Assembly (NCBI GenBank): GCA_023053685.1
Contig: JALIGW010000014.1
Span: 19,821,808 to 19,885,807 of the forward strand
Reading direction: 5' to 3'
Length of the DNA: 64,000 bases
DNA from: Diadophis punctatus similis
Lineage: Eukaryota; Chordata; Lepidosauria; Squamata; Dipsadidae
Shown here: one piece after another, positions 1 through 11,371 of the stretch
How positions within the stretch are numbered: the first letter of the stretch is position 1
Layout: every line of letters begins with the position of its first letter
The notes under the pieces: generated by a model
Databases searched by the model: none
What the model was told of the DNA's origin: nothing
Seen by the model: only the letters and a program-made list of their open reading frames with translations
Translations under genes and position numbers: made by a program

Positions 1-80
1 GTACTAAATATCAATGTCAGGTTCAGAAAGCACAGTTGCTGTGTTTGTAGGAAATATATTCTACCCAATTAAACCATGGC

Positions 81-160
81 ATATTTTATTTATTTATATA
101 TTAAATTTGTTTGCCACCCATCTCGCCTCGGGGTGTCTCTGGGCAGCTTACAACATTAAT
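81..160 (-). mobile_element. L2-type LINE 3' end fragment
   Basis: The stretch reads (TTTA)-rich DNA followed by a 'gccaccca...ggtgtctctgggcagcttacaac' type motif. It is the same order as the 3' end of the longer L2 copies at 1.55, 30.1 and 37.6 kb read on the minus strand (A/T tail, then 'gccgccc..actc..gactc.gggcggc'). It is old and diverged, and its right limit is uncertain. Confidence 0.55.
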
Positions 161-469
161 CTGGCTGCTTAGCCGACAGAATTCACTCAAACCATCAGGG
201 CTGGGCTCCTACTATTAGGAATTATAAACCTCTCAATCCCCTTTTAGCCTAATCCAGCATATTGCACAATCTTAGCCTTTCTCTCTCCTTACGGTCATAA
301 AATGATGATTCAGAAAGCTGCTGATGCTCAAATTTAAGTCACGTTAACACCCTCCAATGAAACCCAAGTATTTAATTTTAATTTCAATTAAATGTCTCCT
401 GGATGGAAACTTGCTTGGGGATCTCCTGGTTCCTCTCTGGTTGAAAACTCTCAAGTTCTGAAGGAGAAT

Positions 470-855
470 ACGGTAGTCCTCGATTTACAACAGTTTGTTT
501 AGAGATGATTCAAAGTTACAACAGCACTGAGAAAAATGACATGATCATTTTTCGACCTTTGCAGCATTTCCATGATCATTTGATCAAAATTCAGATGTGT
601 GGCAACTGGTTCATACTTATGACCATTGCTGTGCCTCAGGATCATGTGATCCCCTTTTGCAACCTTTTCACAAGCAAAGTCTACGGGAAAGCCAGATTCA
701 CTTAACAACCAGGTTACTAACTTATCAACTGCAGGGATTCACTTAACAACCATGGCAAGAAAAATCACAACGTGGGGCAAAAATCACTTAACAAATGTCT
801 CACTTAACAACAGAAATTTTGGGCTCGCTTGTAGTTGTAAGTCGAGGACTACCTC
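470..855. mobile_element. TA-flanked palindromic MITE (Tigger/pogo-like)
   Basis: The ends are inverted copies of the 'ggtagtcctcgacttac' motif ('cggtagtcctcgatttac' and 'gtaagtcgaggactacc'). The body repeats short blocks such as 'cacttaacaac' and 'gcaaagtc..tggg'. It is one of about sixteen full or partial copies in the window. No transposase is encoded, so it is non-autonomous. TA flanks and CAG termini in better copies suggest Tc1/mariner (Tigger/pogo), which is inference. Confidence 0.8.
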
Positions 856-1465
856 TCGTGGAGCCCACCAGGAAGGATAATAGAGCAACAAAGATATTAT
901 GTTCATTGGTGAATCTCAGAGCCCAGCATGTTCTTGTCCAAGAGGACCGACTCTGGTTATCCATCTGGAGGAGAAGCAACTGGTTCCAGACCGCAGGAGT
1001 TCTGTTCTCAGGCTCACACTGATCACCGAAGACAGGAGTCATGGTTTTATTTACTAACTTAATTTATAAGTCAAATGGCAGCTAATTGGCAGCAAATTCA
1101 GTGGAACACATAAAACGAATTAATATGTTCAGCTGGAGAGAACCGATGGCCTTGTTACTTCAAGAAGAAATCAGCTGGAGGGAAGAGAAATTGATTCCCA
1201 CCCAGGTTTTGCTTCTTTTTGTGCCCAGAAACCAGAGAAAGACAATTGTACTAGCAGGACTATTATTATTAGACTTGGTTGCACAGTCAGCCAGATGTTT
1301 AGACTAGATTTGGCATCTTTGTCTACCTACTGAATCCTTCCCAAGGATCTGGGATAGGCAGATGTTGTTGTTCAATAATATTGAAGATATTGTTAAAATT
1401 ATTGCAATTATCTTATTATTACTTAATCAATACTTTTATATCTATATCTATCTCTCCATCATCCC
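856..1465. other. Stretch without a gene; contains an interspersed repeat
   Basis: No credible coding region. Bases about 1278-1370 resemble 42240-42350 ('gtttagactagatttggca', 'tctacctac', 'tgggata.gcagatg'), so part of this stretch is an interspersed repeat whose family I cannot name. Confidence 0.5.

Positions 1466-1553
<88 letters not shown>
1466..1553. repeat. (TATC)n microsatellite
   Basis: About 22 nearly perfect TATC units. It abuts the A/T-rich 3' tail of the minus-strand L2 fragment on its right and may have grown from that tail. Confidence 0.97.
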
Positions 1554-1554
<1 letters not shown>

Positions 1555-2147
1555 TATTTATTTATTAGTTGCATTTGTATGCCGCCCACTCCACAGAGAC
1601 TCTGGACAGCTCACAACAGTAAAAATTCACATGCAACAACAAATATAAAAAGCATTAAAAACAATAGATATTAAAACATTAAAAAAAACATTAAAAACCA
1701 CAATTTAAAAACCCATACAATAAATCATTCATGGGGCCAAGAATGATCGATGTTGTACTAAAATCATTGGCCCCAGGCCTGTCGATAAAGCCATGTTTTA
1801 ACTGCTTTTCTGAAGGCTGGCAGGGTGGGAATAATGCGGATCTCGGGGGGTAGTGTATTCCAGAGAGCCGGTGCTGCCACAGAGAAGGCCCTTGTTCGTG
1901 GGCCCGCCAGCCGACATTGTTTGGCTGATGGGACCACCAGCAGACCAACTCTGTGGGCTCTAATCGGTCTTAGGGAGGTATGTTGGAGAAGGCGGTCTCG
2001 GAGGTAAACTGGTCCTAAGCCATGTAGGGCTTTAAAGGTAATCACCAACACCTTGAATTGCGCTCGGAGACCTATGGGCAGCCAGTGCAGTTCGCGAAGG
2101 ATGGGTGTCACATGGGTGTATCTAGGGACACCCATCACCACACGCAT
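1554..2147 (-). mobile_element. 5'-truncated L2 LINE, reverse transcriptase C-terminal region
   Basis: On the minus strand a fragment of about 127 residues contains 'THVTPILRELHWLPI', 'FKALHGLGP.YLRDR', 'SLRPIRAHRVGLL', 'QCRLAGPRTRAFS' and 'LWNTLPPEIR'. This is the region C-terminal to the RT domain of L2-clade LINEs. It matches the copies at 30.4 and 37.8 kb. The 3' UTR with the 'gccgcccact' motif lies at the left. It lacks endonuclease and RT catalytic parts and is a dead 5'-truncated copy. Confidence 0.88.
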
Positions 2148-2148
2148 C

Positions 2149-2275
2149 TATCCATCCATCCATCCATCCATCCATCCATCCATCCATCCATCCATCCATC
2201 CATCCATCCATATCTTTCTCTCCCTCTCTCCCCTCTTCTCTCTCCTTTTCTGTCTCTCCCTCTCTCCACGCCCCT
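2149..2275. repeat. (ATCC)n microsatellite with pyrimidine-rich extension
   Basis: About 15 ATCC units (2149-2210) followed by a TCTC/CCCT-rich tract. It sits exactly at the truncated 5' end of the L2 copy on its left. Confidence 0.95.
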
Positions 2276-2629
2276 TCCTGCTCTCTAAGCCAGCAGTGAA
2301 CCAAACTGGATTTCTACTAACTGGAGTCTAAGTTCTGCTCACCCTTGAGAAACTGTCCCCATTTCATCTTACTTTGAAATTCCATTCCAGAATAAGATGA
2401 CTCCAGCGAAGATGAATAATTGAGTAAGAAGACTTTTTTAAAAAATTGGAAAAAGATATTCTGCATGTCTAATATTATGAGGAACAGATTCTCCAAAGAA
2501 TGTCCTGCTGAGATTTTATGAATCATTTTAGACAACCAATGCTCTGACTCAGTGCAAATTCACCACAAATTTGGGCAGCAAACTTTCTCCCTGGCAGTCA
2601 AAGCAGGACTGCAGACACGAAAGAAAAGT

Positions 2630-2991
2630 ACAGGTAGTCATTGAGTTACAACCACAATTGCGCCCACAGTTTATGTTGCTAAGTGAAACATTTGTCCCAT
2701 TTTATGACCATTATGCCATAGTTGTTAAGTGAATCACTGCAATTGTTATATTAGTAACACAGTAAATCCCATTTCCGCATTAAGTTTGCTTATCAGAAGG
2801 TCGCAAAAGGGGATCACATGACCCCAGGACACTGCAACCGTCATATATGTGCCAAGCATCCGAATGTAAATTACCTGACCATGGAGATGCTGCAACGGTC
2901 GTAAGTGTGAATACCGGTCTTGAGTCACTTTTTTCAGTGCCATTGTAACTTTGAATGGTCGCTAAATGAACTGTTGTAAGGACTACCTGTA
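2630..2991. mobile_element. TA-flanked palindromic MITE
   Basis: It begins 'tacaggtagtcattgag' and ends 'gtaaggactacctgta', an inverted terminal pair bounded by TA. The interior carries the family blocks 'gttgttaagtgaatcactgc', 'cgcaaaaggggatcacatga' and 'ggagatgctgcaacggtcg'. Non-autonomous. Confidence 0.88.
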
Positions 2992-3111
2992 CCAGGTGAA
3001 TTAGAAGAACAGAACCGCACAAAAGTTAACCCCGAAATGCCCCGAACAACCGAAGGGGACCAAGTTCATCCAGTGAAGACTTGGCTCTTTGAGTAACCCC
3101 AGAATGCGGAA

Positions 3112-3350
3112 ATAGCAATATAGCAATAGCACTTTTCTTATATACCGCTTCATAGTGCTTTACAGCCCGCTCTAAGCGGTTTACAGAGTTCAGCCTCTTG
3201 CCCCCAACAATCTGGGTTCTCATTTTACCCACCTCAGAAGGATGGAAGGCTGAGTCAACCTTGAGCCGGTGAGATTTGAACAGCTGAACTGCTGAACTAG
3301 CAGTCAGCCTGCAATGGCTGCATTTAACCACTGCACCACTTCAGCTCTTA
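3112..3350 (-). mobile_element. Sauria-type tRNA-derived SINE
   Basis: Read on the minus strand it has a tRNA-like head (degenerate A box, then B-box-like 'gttcaaatctcaccgg'), the 'ggttgactcagccttccatc' body, 'gaaaccgcttagagcggg'-type middle and a 3' end '..gaagcggtatataag...' ending in a short TAT/GCTATT tail. Sauria SINEs share this tail with Bov-B LINEs. Confidence 0.88.
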
Positions 3351-3428
3351 AGGAGAAGGGAGAGGAGGAAGGGGGCCTGAGCCCCCATTCTAGAGAACCC
3401 GCTTGACTGACCAAAAACAAGGATACAC

Positions 3429-4156
3429 TACAGGTAGTCCTCGACTTATGAACACAATTGGGACCAGAATTTCCACTGCAAAGCAAGGAAGCTGTTAAGA
3501 AAGCCGCACCCAATTATAGAACCTTTTTTGCCATGGTTGTTAAGTGAATCATGCAGTTGTTAAACAAATCTGGTTTCCGTCTCTGACTGCTTGTGAGAAG
3601 GCCCTGGGAAAGTTGCAAATGGCAATCATGTGACTACCCTCCAACCATTATAGATACAGGTAGTCCTCGACTTGCAACAGTTTGCTTAGTGACCATTCAA
3701 AGTTACAATGCACCAAAAAATGACCATTTTTCACACTTATGACTGTTGCATCCCCATGGCCACATGTTTTACATGCTGACTCACATTTATGACAGTTGCA
3801 GTGTCCCGGGGTCATGTGATCCTCTTTTGTGACCTTCTGATAAAGTCAATGGGGAAACCGGATTCATTTAACAACCATTACTAATTTAACAGCTGCGGTG
3901 ATTCACTTAACAAATGTGGCAAGAAAAGTCGTAAAATGGGGCAAAACTCACTTAACAAATTTCTCACTTAACAACATAAATTTTAGGCTCAGTTATGGTC
4001 GTAAGTCAAGGCAACTGTAGATACCAGTTGCCAAGTGCCTGAATTTTGATCACATGACCATGAGGAATGCTGCAACAGTTATAAGCATGAGAACCAGTTG
4101 TAAGTCACTTTTTTCAATGTCATCGTAACAATGGTTGTAGGTCAAAACTACCTGTA
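3429..4156. mobile_element. Palindromic MITE interrupted by a second copy of its own family
   Basis: The outer copy starts 'tacaggtagtcctcgac' and ends 'aaaactacctgta'. Its left half (3429-3654) and right half (4020-4156) are separated by another complete copy. Joining order follows the family body (…'gactaccctccaaccat' then 'ccagttgccaagtgcctg'…). Confidence 0.82.
3655..4019. mobile_element. Guest palindromic MITE nested in 3429-4156
   Basis: Complete copy with 'tacaggtagtcctcgac' at the left and 'gtcaaggcaactgta' at the right, inserted at a TA inside an older copy. It is the younger of the two. Confidence 0.84.
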
Positions 4157-4202
4157 CAAGATTTGCAATTTATTTCACAGGCCCTATTTATTGCTTTGAA
4201 AG

Positions 4203-4425
4203 AGCGGTGTGGCGGCCTAGTGATGACACTTGCCTCCCATTTGGAAAGTTGAGAGTTCAATCCTAGGTAGCGGCAGATGTTTCTCTCCTAGGGTGGAAAA
4301 AAGTAATATCTGCTGTGAACTCCCCGTGGCATCGAGAAGGGCATCCGGCCAGTAAACGCTCAGCTCCAGGCTGTTGCCACAACTTTACCCCAGGATTACA
4401 GGGTCATAAAAGTGAGGTTTTTTTT
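4203..4425 (+). mobile_element. Second tRNA-type SINE family
   Basis: The head 'gtgtggcggcctagtgatga' resembles an A box and 'gagttcaatcctagg' a B box. The body contains 'cgagaagggcatccggcc' and the copy ends in a run of T. It differs from the Sauria-type copies in head and tail. The assignment rests on the box spacing only. Confidence 0.55.
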
Positions 4426-5179
4426 AATTTATTGCTTTGAAGAAAAAGTAGCATGGAATCCTCCAATCATTCTGAGATGCAGCTTCAGAAAGTGTCACCA
4501 GCATTCTCCCAAGATGGCCACCATGAAGCCTGTATGAGCAAATCTGCCACCAAAATCCAACCCCATCTTCTAGAGTTAGCCCCCTTTCTTAACATGGATT
4601 CACACATGACATCTAAAGTCAGGTTTTTACACATCAGGCACAACTCTTAGGAAACTTCACACACCACACAACCTTCTACCCACCGCTTCCTCTTAAGGCA
4701 ACAGCTGGCTTAGGAGGGTCCATTAAAATGGGACTTACCAGCAGAGCTGATCAAGAGCTTCTGTTTCCATTCCAGCTGATCCAATCCCATTGGGGTGCTC
4801 TTGGAGAGTGGGAGGGAGTGACATCGATCCAAAAAAAATTTGAACGGAGGAGGAGATGCTGGAGATGGGCAGAGAGGGTGAGATCGTGGCTGTGGAAGGG
4901 AGAGACCGGAATTGATGTAAAGACAAAATGACTGCAAAGTTTATTTTTTAACAAAATGGAAAGAAAACGCCCCAAATGCCAAGATATCTTCATTTCACTC
5001 ATGTGCAAGAAGAAAGAGTAACACAGTGTTGAAATGCAGTGCGTAACATCTTCATCAACTGAGGTGGAATTTGCTCACATTCAAAGATATCATGATCTCT
5101 TATGCAGTTAAAGTGCTTTTACTTAAGAAATGGTCCAAACAAGAAAGTAATGACAATGAGCAGGAACAAACATACGCTC
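4426..5179. other. No gene seen
   Basis: Several short open frames overlap on both strands, none with splice sites, conserved motifs or codon structure that would support a gene. No repeat family was recognised. Confidence 0.5.
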
Positions 5180-5339
5180 TTCCTTCCCTTCCTTCCTTCC
5201 TTCCTTCTTTCTTTTTCTTTCTTTTTCTTTCTTTCTTTCTCTTTCTTTCTCTTTCTTTCTTTCCCTTTCTGTCTCTTTTTTCTTCCTTTCCTCTCCTTCC
5301 TTCCTTCCCTCTTTCCTTTTCCTCCCTTCCTCCCTCTAT
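5180..5339. repeat. Polypyrimidine (TTCC/TTTC)n tract
   Basis: About 160 bases almost purely C/T on the plus strand, with TTCC, TTTC and CCCT units. Apparent Ser/Phe/Leu-rich open frames here are artefacts of the repeat. Confidence 0.96.
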
Positions 5340-7299
5340 TTTACATTATTAGGTCCCAGTCTTTAAGTCAACAGTCCTTTCAGACATTGTAGGAGGAGAG
5401 TCTTTGGTGTCTGATAGCAGCTTTTTAGACCAATGCATTTTTTAAAAAGATATGATTTTGTTAGCAAACTTCAGCAAACGCATCAAAGTCTACCCCAAAT
5501 TGGTCCATCTATGCAACTGATGAAGTGAACTATAGCTCACAAAAGCTAATGCCTTTTAATAATGATAGTCTGAAAAGATGCTGCCAGCCCCCCCTTAAGT
5601 TTTGACAATCTTTTCAGGTAACCTTAGCATGATGGCACAAGAAATGACACATACTGTATATAGAAAATTTCCTTGAACCACTGGATCTTGCCAAAAGTCC
5701 GATACTTCATTCATAGTTCACCATTCTCAGCTCAGAATTTCATAGGCTATGAGTGAGAGCACTAAGATCTTCTTAAGCTTTTAACCTTCCCTCTTTTCTC
5801 CAATTACTGAATTTGGGGATTCTATAGATGCAACATTGCTGAGTCCTTCTTCAAGGAAACCAATGCCTATGGAGATGATTCTGCTTTGTTGTCTTCTCTC
5901 TCCATCATTTCCAAGACATAAACATGTCTTTAAAACTTCTCTGTCTCTCAAAAACACAACAGGAAATACTGCAAGCTTGGTGGTTTTCTTGCAGATGTTT
6001 CATTACCCAACTAGGTAACACCATCAGTGCTATTGTGCTAATAATCAGTGCTAGCAAAGCCTCACATCTCCAGGACCAAAAAGGGAAAAGGCAACACAAT
6101 TTCTACCAAACTTCAGTGAGGAGCTGCTTCACTAATCCCTCATTTTGTTTTCAATGGCTTTATTTTCTAATTCTGCTGAAGTATTGAGACCAGGCAGCAG
6201 AAGAGAGCTTTCAGGATGAGATTTCGCAGATGGCGTCAGTTGCAACTATACCCTCTTAGGCTACCGCTTCCAGAGTCGACTGCTTTGCACTCTGCATGCA
6301 AGCTTCCTTCTGCTTCTCTCATCAACCTCTTGCCTCTAGGCTCCAAAAGTCACATGGCAACTGGACAGTTGCTCCCCTTTAACAACATTTCTCCAAAAGG
6401 AAAATTGTCAGATTTATCTGCAACCGATGGGCAACAGCAGTGGCAGCAGAAGCAACGTGATCAGAAGACTAAGGAGCAACCTTAGGTTATCTCCATCTTC
6501 AATGTCATGGCACTAGTGGGTTGACCTTCACTGGGATTACAAAGCCCAGCTCAAATGACTCACTTTGAGAATTTTCCATCTCCTTTGCTGTATCATGTCA
6601 CAATCCTTACCCTCAAGCAGATGCAGCATTTTTCGATGGGTGAGGAACAGCATACAGAATGTAAAAGAAATGCGATTGCCTGTGGCAACAAAATTGGAAT
6701 GTCTTTATTTAGCCATTTATTTCATGGGAGATGATTTTTTTTTACAGGAAATGTGAGGTTGCTCTGGTCATATGTAGGAAGTCGTAAAGCCAGGGGGATT
6801 GAGCTGGAGGTTGGCATGTTCCTTGATTCAGAAGAGATAAGGGTCCAACAAGTCAAAATGGAAAGCGCAAGCCCATGGTCAAAGCCTGACCCTTTTGCAC
6901 ATTTCTGCCATTTCAAAAAAGGAAACACTCAAAACCTATCATCTCACCCTAAAAGGAATTCAATTTTCCCCCCAGAAAATGATAAAGGTTTCACAACAAA
7001 ATGAACTTGCTGGAGGAAATAAAGAGATAACAGCAATCAAGCTTTGTGAAGCAACTCATTTAAGAGATTTGTCCCTCCACACTACTTCCAAACACAGGGA
7101 AAATCAATCAATCAATCAGCTGTTTTCAATTAATGTCAGGAAAGACACCATTCACTATTAGATTAGAAAGGAAGCAACTCACAATGGAAGAAAGAGAGAC
7201 AGCAAACATCTTACTTTGAGTTTAGTGCAAAAAAATACACAAGATTCAGTCATCTGTTTTTCTCTCTCTCTTATGGAGAGAAATGAGGGTCAGGTAGAA
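5340..7299. other. Long stretch without a recognisable gene
   Basis: No coding region could be supported. A short 'cttgcagatgtttcattacc' segment near 5984-6050 resembles an interspersed repeat often seen in reptile DNA (from memory, unverified). The rest looks single-copy. Confidence 0.5.
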
Positions 7300-7712
7300 A
7301 TTCATAAAGAGTGACCCAACAACTGTTCTGTGGACCACAACTGGATGGAACCAACGGAGGAGCCAGCACCTGGTCTGAGGAAAGCTGGGAAGTACGGAAA
7401 TCGTTGAATAGACTGTGCACAGGTACATCAAGATCCAGAGACACTCAGAACAAATGGGGCTATCTGGTGACTTCTGCCCTTTGTGATTGTGGTGACATGC
7501 AGACAACACATATGTATACCTGCCCTTTGTGTCTTGATCACACTTGAGGATCTCATGACACAGTGACAGAATGCAATTAATGTTGCTAGTTTCTGGGCAA
7601 GATCTGTTAAATTTGTACATATTTTAAATGTTGCATTTTATATTTTAAATGTTACGTTATACAGCATGCCTTATTTTAATTCTGATGCTTCTGACACGAA
7701 TAAACAAACTGT
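7300..7712 (+). mobile_element. LINE 3' ORF remnant and 3' UTR (clade undetermined)
   Basis: The plus frame from 7311 contains 'SLNRLCTG', a tryptophan-glycine pair and then 'CDCGDMQTTHMYTCPLC'. This is a CxCG...H..CPL zinc-knuckle-like arrangement typical of the C-terminus of some non-LTR retrotransposon polyproteins. The stop is followed by an A/T-rich trailer ending 'cttctgacacgaataaaca', which looks like a LINE 3' end. The upstream RT is absent, so this is a 5'-truncated copy. Clade not assigned. Confidence 0.6.
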
Positions 7713-8099
7713 TCTATGCACAAAAATGGAAAGATTCTTTAATTCCCCAATGGATGACCTGCCGGGAAAACTGATATAATTAGCAAAGATGACTAAATTA
7801 ACTGCCGTAATCAAAGAAAAAGAATACAGCTAACTCTGTTTCCACTTAGAAAACACTTCTGAACTTTGTGCTTGAGGTAGAAAAAAAACCCATTGATTTT
7901 GGATTGTGCTGATTAGAAAGCTTTGTTGTTATAGAAATGGCTGGTATATCTAAGCATGTAAAAGTAAAAAGTTGAGGCTGTAGTGTTATTATCTTATTCC
8001 ACTGTGCTAAAAAGAGTAAGAAGTCAATGCTTTTCTTTCTTTTTCCTCTTTTTCCCCTACACTTTTTCCCTATTCGTTGGGGGCATTATGTTGACTTTT

Positions 8100-8165
8100 A
8101 AACCGCTTAGACTGTGCTGTAAAGCACTATGAAGAGGTATAAAAGTCTAAGCGCTATCACCGTTG
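8100..8165 (+). mobile_element. Bov-B/Sauria-SINE type 3' tail fragment
   Basis: The sequence 'aaccgcttagactgtgctgt..aaagcactatgaagaggtataaaagtctaagcgctat' in blocks matches the 3' end of the SINEs at 10.1, 19.8 and 21.0 kb. No tRNA head precedes it, so it is either a truncated SINE or a LINE tail. Confidence 0.75.
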
Positions 8166-8439
8166 TTATTTTCCCACTATTTTCATTTTTCTTTGTACCG
8201 TAGTATCTCGGTACTCGACTGCTCAAGGTGTACCTGTAATGATGATGATCAAGACACCACTATATTTTATATTTTGATAAACTAATTTTAAAAATGGAAA
8301 AAAGAGTGAACCAACAACAGTAGCCTGTAAGTACTACACTTCTGATCATTACAACTCAGTGTGTCACCTCCTAAACTCAATGGAGACAATCCTGCACTGC
8401 TGGTCATGACTCCGTGCAGACGCAACAATTCAAGTACTC

Positions 8440-8832
8440 CTAATGTCCAGTCACTTAACAACCATGCCAGGTTACGACTGACCTGAAAAAGGAGGCTGGC
8501 AACCCAAATGTGAAGTTCCCATGGTCAGGCACCCTCTGCAATCACCTGATTGAATTTCAAAGGCTCAGCAACAGGGCCACATTTGCAGCATCCCAGAATC
8601 ACGTGACGTTTTACCAAAAATTTGTACTTCCAGTTTTCAGCAAAACTGCATCCATAGCAAACCATTGGTTCGCTTAATGACTGCAGCATTTGCTTTAAGC
8701 AGTCACTTAATGACCTTCACAAAAAAATGATGCAAAATCAGGTCAGTATGACCAACCCATTTCACAACCATCATAACATGCAACCATAATGGAAAGGCCC
8801 CATTACGGTCGTATATCGAGGTCCACCTGTAT
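8440..8832. mobile_element. Diverged palindromic MITE, same family
   Basis: It begins near 'gtccagtcacttaacaacc' and ends 'tatcgaggtccacctgta'. Blocks such as 'cttaatgactgcagc' and 'aatcacgtgac' recall the family, but identity is lower than in other copies. It may be an older subfamily. Confidence 0.6.
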
Positions 8833-9543
8833 GTTGGACCAATATGGTTATTCAGGAGCTCGTTCATGGAACTGGCTCCAAGGGAAAACATGCCCCAGAT
8901 TCAATTTTGAATTGAACTGGCAATTGGCAACGTTGACAAGCAATTGAATAGGATGGGCACAGCTTAATGTTGCGTGGAGGGTTTCTAAGAAGTGGGCTTC
9001 CAGCCTGTCATCCAGACATCCCAAAATAGCAATACTGCTTAGAAGAGGTGATGTCAGCCCCGAAGATGGCCGAACTGTGGCCATTTTCTTTTTGTGTAGT
9101 TGCTAGAGAGGTTTCTTTTCTCACGGCTTCAGGGCTGACACACCCTGGCATAAAGGGGCTAAGGAGGGGGTGGGTAGAGATTAGCTGGAGTGTAGTGGTC
9201 TAAATAAAATTCTTTCCCCTGGGAATCAAGGACGTTCGTGCAGGTGTCTGCAGGGCAGAGGCTGAGGTCATCCTGCAACTGGACTGTATGCTGATTGGAT
9301 CATGTGACTGAGACTCTGGGAGAGGAAATGATGAAGTTTTACTTTTAATTGAGGGGGGAAACCAGCGCCAAATTAGAGCCAGTTTTCCACCAGGAAGTTG
9401 CCACTTTGATATGTCCTAATAAAATGCTCTTTGAGGAAATCGCCTTCTCTCGGAGTTCTTATTGAATGGGACTTATTACTTGCAACCCTGACAGGTTCCT
9501 AGAGGTAGACCCAATCACAGAATTTCCTTTCAACCTGCCATTG
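8833..9543. other. No gene seen
   Basis: No supported ORF, RNA gene or clear repeat. A minus frame over 8848-9084 lacks any motif or splice context. Confidence 0.45.
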
Positions 9544-10053
9544 GGTTGGAAAGAGACTGGACAGTCATTTGTCTGAAATGGTATAGGCCAGTGATGGCGA
9601 ACCTTTTTTGGTTCGCGTGCCAAAAGGGGGGGGGGATGCGGGGGATCATGTGTGTGCGTGCCCACACTCATAATTCCATGCACCCCCGCACATGCACGCA
9701 TGACCCCCCTGCTCCCAGCATGCAATGGCACGCCCATTTTTCGCTCTCCCCAGGCTCCAGAGCCTTTCTAGGAGCCTGGGGAGGGTGAAAACGGCCTTCC
9801 CCACCCCCTCTGGAGGCTGGAAACAGCCTGTTTCCCGACTCCTAGTGGGCCCAGAAGGCCCGAAAATCAGCCGGCTGGTGCACACATGCAAGCCAGACCT
9901 GAGCTCGCGTGCCCACCGATATGGCTCCGCGTGCCACTTGTGGCACCCGTGCCATAGGTTCGCCATCACAGGTATAGGCTCTCCTGCTCGAACAGGGGGC
10001 TGGACTAGAAGATGTCCAAGATCCCTTCCAACTCTTATTATTCTATGTTCTAG
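9544..10053 (+). mobile_element. CR1 3' end split by a hAT element
   Basis: The left part ends '..gactggacagtcatttgtctgaaatggtata' and the right part resumes 'ggctctcctgctcgaac..ggggctggactagaagatgtcc' and ends 'ttattattctatgttct'. This is the CR1 3' terminus with its ATTCTATG-type end. The hAT element at 9590-9971 lies between. Confidence 0.85.
9590..9971. mobile_element. hAT-type non-autonomous element
   Basis: The termini are inverted repeats (CAGTGATGGCGAACC at the left; the right end reads CTGTGATGGCGAACC on the other strand). They are flanked by an exact 8-bp direct duplication 'gtataggc' (9582-9589 and 9972-9979), the hAT signature. The interior is GC-rich and has no transposase. A related right end occurs at 48390-48567. 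Confidence 0.9.
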
Positions 10054-10129
10054 AATGAAAAACAAGGGGACAAGTCTCCTTTAATCCTAGAAGTTGAAAA
10101 TATTCCTTTCTTCTTCCCAAAGAAGAAGC

Positions 10130-10378
10130 CGAGGTGGCGCAGTGGTTAGAGTGCAGTACTGCAGGCCACTTTAGCTGACTGTGATCCGCAGGTCAGCGGT
10201 TCAAATCTCACCGGCTCAAGGTTGACTCAGCCTTCCATCCTTCCGAGGTAGGTAAAATGAGGACTCAGATTGTTGGGGGCAATATAAATATACATTGCTT
10301 ACTGGTGTAAACCACTTAGAGAGTGCTTGCACTGTGAGGCGGTATATAAATCTCACTAATAAATAAATAAATAAATAA
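10130..10378 (+). mobile_element. Sauria-type SINE with (AAAT)n tail
   Basis: The A box 'tggcgcagtggttagagtgc' and B box 'ggttcaaatctcaccgg' lie about 65 bases apart, followed by 'ggttgactcagccttccatc', 'gattgttgggggcaatat' and 'gaggcggtatataaat'. The end is (AATA)n rather than GCTATT, so it may be a separate subfamily. Confidence 0.9.
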
Positions 10379-11150
10379 AGCCCAGTGCATCACTCAGAGG
10401 AATCATTCAGGTTTTGTTTATCTATCTGCCATACAGCCTATTTACTAGATATTACAGCAGCGTTGAAAAAGAGTGTGCATAAAACACACAAACCAGGAAA
10501 ACTATTTCCTCTCTGCCGGAAATCCTAGATTCAGTTTAAGACTTTTGATTCTTTGTGTGACAAGCCAGGTCCCCATTCTTCTCTTTGTAGAAATATTTTC
10601 TACTACAGAGAATTGAATAATGCAATCAACTGTTTGGCTGACTAATGGAAGGCAGCACTACATAAAATTGCTTTGTATCCAGCTCTCTTACATAATCATA
10701 CAGACCTAGGCCAGACATGGCCTCAAGCTATTAACAGGGCTGACTGAAGTATAGTGGTTGGGTGAATTCAATCCCTGAGATAAATCATGGCCTAACAAAA
10801 AATAACCCAAATGTGGGATTCATCAACCATGGCTAAAGCAATCATAATGGAGCACCTTGTGTGAACTTTCCCCCTGTGTGAACCTAACCATGGAAAAACA
10901 TGTTTCTTTTGTCATATTCCTATAACATTGCCTTCATCTCATCTCCATACCATCAACAAGACAGACTTCGTTCTCCTTAATCATTCCAGTATTAAAGACA
11001 CTTTTTGCCTCATATTTGATGCTCTCCAAAGACAATTTCAAAGTGGAGAAATGTTGTTAGGTTTGGCAGCTGGGGGAACTCAGCGACTGCAAGAACCAAA
11101 GAAGGACAATGACCAACAATTATATTTCATGCTACTATGGCTTCCTTCTA
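10379..11150. other. No gene seen
   Basis: Mostly single-copy looking DNA. The plus frame from 10928 has no recognisable domain or splice sites. Confidence 0.45.
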
Positions 11151-11228
11151 ATTCAGTGTTTCCCAACCTTGGCAACTTTAAGATGGGTGGATGGGAAATT
11201 CTGGGAGTTAAAGTCCACACATCTTCCA
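11151..11228. mobile_element. Small palindromic repeat ('cagtgtttcycaaccttgg' family)
   Basis: It begins 'cagtgtttcccaaccttgg', followed by 'caactttaagatg' and 'gggagttaaagtccacacat'. In full copies the left and right halves are inverted ('..ggaattctgggagttgaag..'). Related copies lie at 12890, 46396, 50819 and 58170. Foldback, no coding capacity. Confidence 0.7.
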
Positions 11229-11371
11229 GTTGAGCAACTCAGCTCTAACTTAAGGATGAGTGAAGACCACTTGGCCAAGGGGTGGGACAAGGATGACGAG
11301 TTGCAAAAATAAACACAATACATTATGGACCAGGACTTCATTGATGAACCAGGACCAAGTTCAAATATTAG

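Noticed and set aside
1362..1674. Frame encoding a repeated Ser-Ile-Tyr-Leu peptide
   Set aside because: Translation of the (TATC)n microsatellite.
10130..10200. tRNA-like A and B boxes as a possible tRNA gene
   Set aside because: The boxes belong to a Sauria-type SINE with body and tail; no cloverleaf was found. The same holds for the copies at 3112, 19838 and 20963.
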